Shown piece by piece: positions 58,866-64,000 of a DNA stretch of 64,000 nucleotides. This DNA comes from Pomacea canaliculata. Taxonomy: Eukaryota > Mollusca > Gastropoda > Architaenioglossa > Ampullariidae. The position numbers and the translations under genes were made by a program. The first letter of the stretch is position 1. Each line of letters starts with the position of its first letter. Location: positions 10,289,950 to 10,353,949 of the forward strand of contig NC_037596.1 in assembly GCF_003073045.1 (NCBI RefSeq), written 5' to 3'. Below the pieces are notes generated by a model. It made no database searches, was not told where the DNA came from, and was given only the letters and a program-made list of their open reading frames with translations.

Positions 58866-61800
58866 ATGTTGCCAGCACAGATGAATTATCTCTTCGTATT
58901 TCTCTTTTTTTGTTTCGCAAAACAAGGTTTGATTTCTCTTTTATTTTAATCACAAGTGATTAAATATGCATATAAGCAACTAAATTATTGCTTTGACTGC
59001 TGTAGTCCTTTTATTCCCCGGTAAAAATCAGCATGTAGCTAAGCCGGTATGAATATGTAAGAGGTTTATAGCAACTTCATGCTTTACATGTTTTAAATGA
59101 CAATCACGTGGTGCAAGAAAAAATAATTACTTCGCCACAAATTCCTATAGCCCTTCACAGAAATAGCGCTAATCTCTTGATCATTTATTTTCTGTATTTC
59201 TTTCACTTTATGTAATGTCAGCCATCAACATTCTTTTTTTTTCCTGCGAGCACACCACATGTGTGAACGCATTTGTTCATTAAACAGTCATCTAGCCCGT
59301 GTTGTTAAATACCTAAGAGTATTTTTTCATCTACAGCCTCACCTATGTACTGAGTACAGACACTGTATATGTGAGCAAGCGTGTTCATGATGTATTTACG
59401 TTGATTTCATGTTCATAAGTTAATATTATATATATATAGATTTACAAAAAATATATTGTAAGTGCATTCACATCTAGGTAGCTTGCGAGGTATGATTACA
59501 AATTGCTAGGATGCTTTGCTTTTCTTACTTGCCCTTAGATAAAAGCTTTTTTGTGAGTTCAAATTTCGCTCACCCCACTGCTGACATTTTCGGGAAATTC
59601 CGATAATTAAAAATAACGTAGCGTGATCACGCCACCTGTGATATTTTCGGAAAATTCCGATATGAGTGTTTGCGCGTGTGTGTGTGTGTGTGCTCATGTG
59701 CGCGCTCTCTTATGTTTTTTTTTAAAATTGATAATCCTATAACCTAACTAGAATGAAATATTTTTATTGTTACAGCTTGGTCTCTTGGCATTGATTTCCA
59801 ATGTCCACACAGATTTAAAAATGGAGAAAATATTGTCACATGCAGAGTAAACAGAACTGCTGTCAGTGAAGCCAAATGCCTCTCACTGTCCTCGTCAGTC
59901 AGATTTGAGCGAACTGTTTATTTACAAACAACTCCGCTATGTATAATCAACTATGACCCAAGCCAGCCATGCATGTCTGAAGCCCAGCACAGTCCAGGGA
60001 GCTGTTGGTGTAGCAACATTGAAGGCGACATCATCACCTACAGCTTTTCCTACCTGGGCAACAGCACACGTGATCAGAGAGGACATCTTGAATGTAAAAC
60101 CTGCATTTTACCAGAAAAGCCCTTACATACACGTGTTAACGACAGCTGCAGAATTATGCGTTTTGGTAGGTGAATCAGTAAGCTCTGCTGGTCTGTTTCT
60201 GCGAGCACGAACATACCCACACACACACAATCTGAATAAATGTGAGCATGCAGACCACACAGAAATAATTCATCATAATGAAAAAGACATGGAAATGCTG
60301 CAACGACATTTTAATTACTCACACATTTCTGAATTATACACTTTTGCAAAATTCAGTCAACAGTTTATAATGTTAGTTTCATCATCATACCTTTTTATTC
60401 ATTATACGTTTTTTTTCTCATCATAAGTTATGGTTTTTAGTGCGCGACAATAATCATTTATTGTCCTGGAAGGATGTTTAATAATCTAAAAAAGATACAC
60501 TTTCTAGCTAATGATTTTTTTATTGAATATTTCATATCTGTATATAAAATAAATGTTTATGTCATTATGTATATATTAAACGAAAAACTATTTAAAGCAC
60601 CCTCTTTTCTAAAGAAAACCAAGAAGAAGAAAGACTTCATTAAGAGAAAAATCCAGATTACTACATTGACGAAAACTAAAAAGGGAAAAAGCAGAGAATA
60701 ATAAATCAAGGCACAAAAAAGATAAGCAATGAATTTTAAAAAAATTGAACAATGGTAATGTACTCCAGCTGTCTTATGGATAATACAAACTGATTCTTTC
60801 CAAAAATTATGTATTAATTTTTACGTGAAGCACGGCAAAGTTAAGGGGAAAATATTTAGCTTCATGTGAATGTGCATAAACTTTAAAAAAAAAAGACAAA
60901 GAAACCAATTAGCTTAAAATAATACCATCCTCTCTGCTATTTTCAGCAGATCATCAGATAACTAATGATACCAAGAAATCTAACACTACAACTGTGACTG
61001 AGGAACTCAATAAAGAAGGTGAGCTTTTGTTTTGTTTGCTGTTTCTGGGCTTGCATATGTGTGTGTGTGTAAATGTTAGAACATGCGCTCGTATGTGTGA
61101 AAGAAAGCATGAAACAAACAAACAAAAACAAACAAAAAACCTATTAAAAAAACCAAAGAAGGATGGAAGGCATATTCAAGAAAGCTAGATAGCCAAATAC
61201 AGTTATTTTCAAATAACTTTCGAGTTTTCCATTGTTTTCAGATCATCGGAAAATCGAAATTCATGATAGTGATCAGCCAACTGATCCAGCTATGATTGGA
61301 GGAATCATTTCAACAGCTGTAGTTCTGATAATAGTGATAATAGTCGTTGCATTATTCTTCAGGAATCGTCGCCATCTTCTGTGTAAGCATAGTTTTTCCA
61401 GTCAAAATAGTATTAATTTCCTACTGATGGTACTGTGACGGTAAAAAAAAACCCTGATTTTCAGAGTACTTTTTCTACGATCAGGGATTGGTAGGCATCT
61501 ATTAGCTTTACTGAGTACTTCTAGACCACCTTTTAAATTGTTGTCGTTTGGTTAAGGTTATTAACAATACAGTTTCTTTAAATCAATAAGTCCAATATTT
61601 TTTGTATTACATATATCTCATTCAGCTGATCAATTTGCATTTTAGAGAATGATTGTAAAACCTAGGAACTTACATGTGTTGAAAAAGTGTTAAATTGTTT
61701 CTGCTTTACGTTGGAAAATAATTGCATAAGAAATTAAGGATAGAAAAAGCAAGTATGCAAATAAAGTGATCCCAAATTTACTTTTAACATTTTCCATGAT

Positions 61801-62439
61801 TTTTTTTTTTTTGGCAGTTTCCACAAAAATCAAAAGGTATGCATAATTTACTACTTTGTCTTTCTTCCCTTTATAACTTTATATTTCTCCATCTCTAGCT
61901 TATTTATCCATCCTCCTCTCTTGTTCTCTCGGAATTCACTTCTTTTAATCTTTATTGCTTTTAATTCCCTTTTTTTCGTATTCCACCAAGATTTTTGCTT
62001 ACTGTTTTTGAAAACTCCTATTTAAAAAGTCTGTTAGAAATATGCGTTCTAATGCTCACAATATTTTCCCAGTTATTATTACTACAGTTTTTAATTATTA
62101 TTTTTGCTTTGCATCATCATGATGTATTTGTGATCACAATATTTATGTTCTCTTCTGTTTAGTAATGGTTAGAGACATTTTGTATAATACTATACTTCCT
62201 ACCACATGCATATGTGAAGGTTATCACTCACTGGAACCCTCAACGAGGCATAAGTTTCTCTGTTTTTTTATTTGGTTTGATATGACATGATAATTTATTT
62301 CATTTTAGGGGAGTTAACCATTCATGTTTATGCCTTTTTCAGATCGAATATGAAAATGAACAAAAAGGAACTCCACAAAATGCTTCAACCACCAGATGAA
62401 ATGAAGGATGACAAACAAAAACCAAAACTTCATAGTTAA
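58866..62439 (+). CDS. Gene 9: type I transmembrane cysteine-rich protein, six exons, 259 aa
   Basis: Exons: 58866-58926 (signal peptide, MNYLFVFLFFCFAKQ), 59776-60165 (390 bp), 60947-61018, 61242-61382, 61818-61836 and 62343-62439 (TAA). Phases are 1,1,1,1,2 and the join has 260 codons with no stop. Exon 2 is homologous to exon 2 of gene 6: FQCPHRFKNGENIVTCRVNR, then GSCWCSN, LECKTCILP and VNDSCRIMRFG. Exon 3 is a Thr-rich stalk (KKSNTTTVTEELNK). Exon 4 holds a transmembrane segment, MIGGIISTAVVLIIVIIVVA, followed by RNRRHLL. Exon 5 is a 19-bp microexon (STKIK). Exon 6 gives a basic, Lys-rich tail without Tyr. The exon 3 acceptor is a CAGCAG tandem. AATAAA is at 62658-62663. Surface receptor or ligand by prediction; function unknown. 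Confidence 0.88.
59592..59658. promoter_or_regulatory. Two kappaB-like sites in intron 1 of gene 9
   Basis: GGGAAATTCC (59592-59601) fits the GGGRNNYYCC kappaB consensus exactly, and GGAAAATTCC (59649-59658) repeats the promoter site at 58743. They are 48 bases apart, in the first intron, about 120-180 bp before exon 2. The surrounding phrases (TTTTCGG.AAATTCCGAT) are themselves repeated. This could be an intronic enhancer. Confidence 0.45.
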
Positions 62440-62699
62440 TGAATTTGGTGCTTGCTGTCCTAATGCTTCATTTACAATCTTGGAATATGTGCGACCTGCT
62501 AACCACAGCATATATAAATTTCTGACTCAAAAAGGTCCTTTTTTAAGTTAAATGCAGTCAGTTTTCCCCTAAATTATCTTTGAAAAAATGAATCTCTTGA
62601 AAAACCATGTACACATACTATTATGTATGTAGACCATATGGCATTTTTTAATTTGAAAATAAAAAGTTTAGTTTATGGTTATGGGTGTCTGTTTTTCAA

Positions 62700-64000
62700 G
62701 CACCTGAATTTGTAATATAATCTTAAATATTAATATGTATGTCCTAAAATTTGAGACTTTGAGCAAGTTATTTATTACTTCATACAACAAATTTTAGTCA
62801 CGTCTAGTACTAAGTCTTATTCGGCACTGTAAAACTTCATGGCAGTAAGGATTATCACTGTATAATGGTTAGTTATTATGAAAGACATAAGAAAGTTATT
62901 AGAAAAACCAATTTATTCCTGTGTTTCCTGTAAAAGATCAATATTTTGAAAAAAAAGTATTAATATATTTGCTCAATTACCATGTTACTTTTGAATCATT
63001 TTATATTTGATTCCGTGGAAAGAACATATCAATTTTTGCAGTAAGCTTAAGTCTATTTTGTTGTGTTATATTTCATGTTCTGTGTGAGGGGAGGCAACTC
63101 AGCAAGCAGTGAACGTGATTAAGGTTATTAACCGTTAGTTGCTCCGCCTGACGTTCTAGTCAAAGGATCAACCTTAGACAAATGTGGCTTTTTCTTTAGG
63201 AATTGTCTTGATCCTGCCATGGAACTTTATCAATTTGTTTTCCTAAACGCCGATGTCTCCTGGTCATAAGAATCTGCCACTGAGAAGTAAGGAGACATCA
63301 CATCCAGCGACAAGAACGACCAAAGCACACATCAAAACGAATTCTGGTGACGAAAGAAGACATCAGGAGATACAAAAAGATATCAGTTCCCTCAAATTGT
63401 GTCTCATCCTTTCTTTTGTCTTTCAGAAAGTTGGACATTGAGACTTGCACAAACCCCGGATTCTTTGCATTTTGTAACCAGTCTTTTTGAGTCCATCCCA
63501 ACTGAAAATTTGTTCAAATGTGCTTTTGCTATGCATGGTTATAGAGGAAATGTTACATTGATGTGATTATTGTACAGAAAATAGGATTTAAATTTTTTTC
63601 CAATTCTCTACAGTGAAGGGATATTGAAGGGTAAAGGTGCTGGAGTGTGAACCAAGACTCAATCTCTCCAGTAGAGCTTTACTGTGTTATGAATGACAGA
63701 TGAGCAAGTGTTAATTTTAAGATAACGGGAAATGTGTTTGTGTGACATTATGTGTTGACAGACAAAGTGTTGTAGTAGCAGTGGTTGTTGTTGAGACTTT
63801 ATAGTATAAACTAGCTTATTTCTATTTTGTTGTGCCAGAAACTGTAACTGTAGCTTGGCAGTACTGTGTTTTTATACCCAAGAGAGAATCCATAATTTGG
63901 TAGATACATGTCTGACCTTTGTATGTTGTGTAAATCATTTACCTCCCTTTAATCAACCTCTTTTCATCTGTCCTGTTATCTAACGTCCAGTCGATTTGTA
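62700..64000. other. Right-edge gene-free stretch
   Basis: AT-rich sequence downstream of the gene 9 polyadenylation signal. No exon with splice signals, RNA gene or element end was recognised. The short frames near 63253-63501 on both strands overlap each other and have no family similarity. Confidence 0.4.

Noticed and set aside
1-64000. CRISPR arrays, bacterial operons, rRNA genes
   Set aside because: The direct repeats seen are microsatellites, duplications or transposon target sites; gene structure is eukaryotic with spliced exons.

Overview
The window looks like AT-rich nuclear DNA from an invertebrate, most likely a mollusc and perhaps a gastropod. Genes are split by phased introns of a few hundred to a few thousand bases with GT/AG borders. 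There are craniofacial-development-protein-2-like LINEs, hAT and pogo/Tigger DNA transposons, a tRNA-derived SINE and many microsatellites. The species cannot be named from the sequence alone, and I saw no LTR or other virus-like element.

The host genes form a cluster of small, cysteine-rich, immunoglobulin-like surface or secreted proteins that I do not recognise as a named family. Positions 1-26.5 kb carry five minus-strand members: gene 1 (partial at the left edge), gene 2, genes 3 and 4 (a tandem duplicate pair) and gene 5 (a decayed copy). Intact members have a non-coding first exon, a signal-peptide exon, an exon of about 345 bp, an exon of exactly 125 bp and a last exon of about 175 bp, with intron phases 1-1-0. 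The same module, with the same phases and almost the same exon sizes, forms the N-terminus of two larger receptor-like genes: gene 7 (+, 44-47 kb, followed by at least two good Ig domains) and gene 8 (-, 58.1-54.5 kb). Candidate cytoplasmic exons with ITIM-like tyrosine motifs lie downstream of gene 7, and a short tyrosine-containing tail exon lies downstream in gene 8.

A second family has two members, gene 6 (+, 34.5-39.6 kb) and gene 9 (+, 58.9-62.4 kb). Each has a signal-peptide exon and a single cysteine-rich exon of about 390 bp. Gene 6 ends in a bare hydrophobic C-terminus like a GPI signal; gene 9 has a clear transmembrane exon and a basic tail. Genes 8 and 9 are head to head across 760 bp that hold an AP-1 site next to a kappaB-like site.

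Between the genes lie a hAT copy with perfect 15-bp ends and 8-bp target duplication (179-1496), two GC-rich hAT MITEs (5.1 and 31.0 kb), a deleted pogo/Tigger copy (28.4 kb), three LINE copies (13.6, 16.9 and 36.3 kb), a SINE (33.8 kb) and dispersed copies of a local repeat. Genes 3 and 4 sit in about 4.7-kb duplicated blocks separated by a LINE.

Taken together, secreted, lipid-anchored and membrane-bound versions of related ectodomains, an apparent replacement excess between the youngest pair, decayed copies, ITIM-like tails and kappaB/AP-1 sites suggest a fast-evolving recognition-receptor cluster. The immune role is inference; the exon structure is seen directly.
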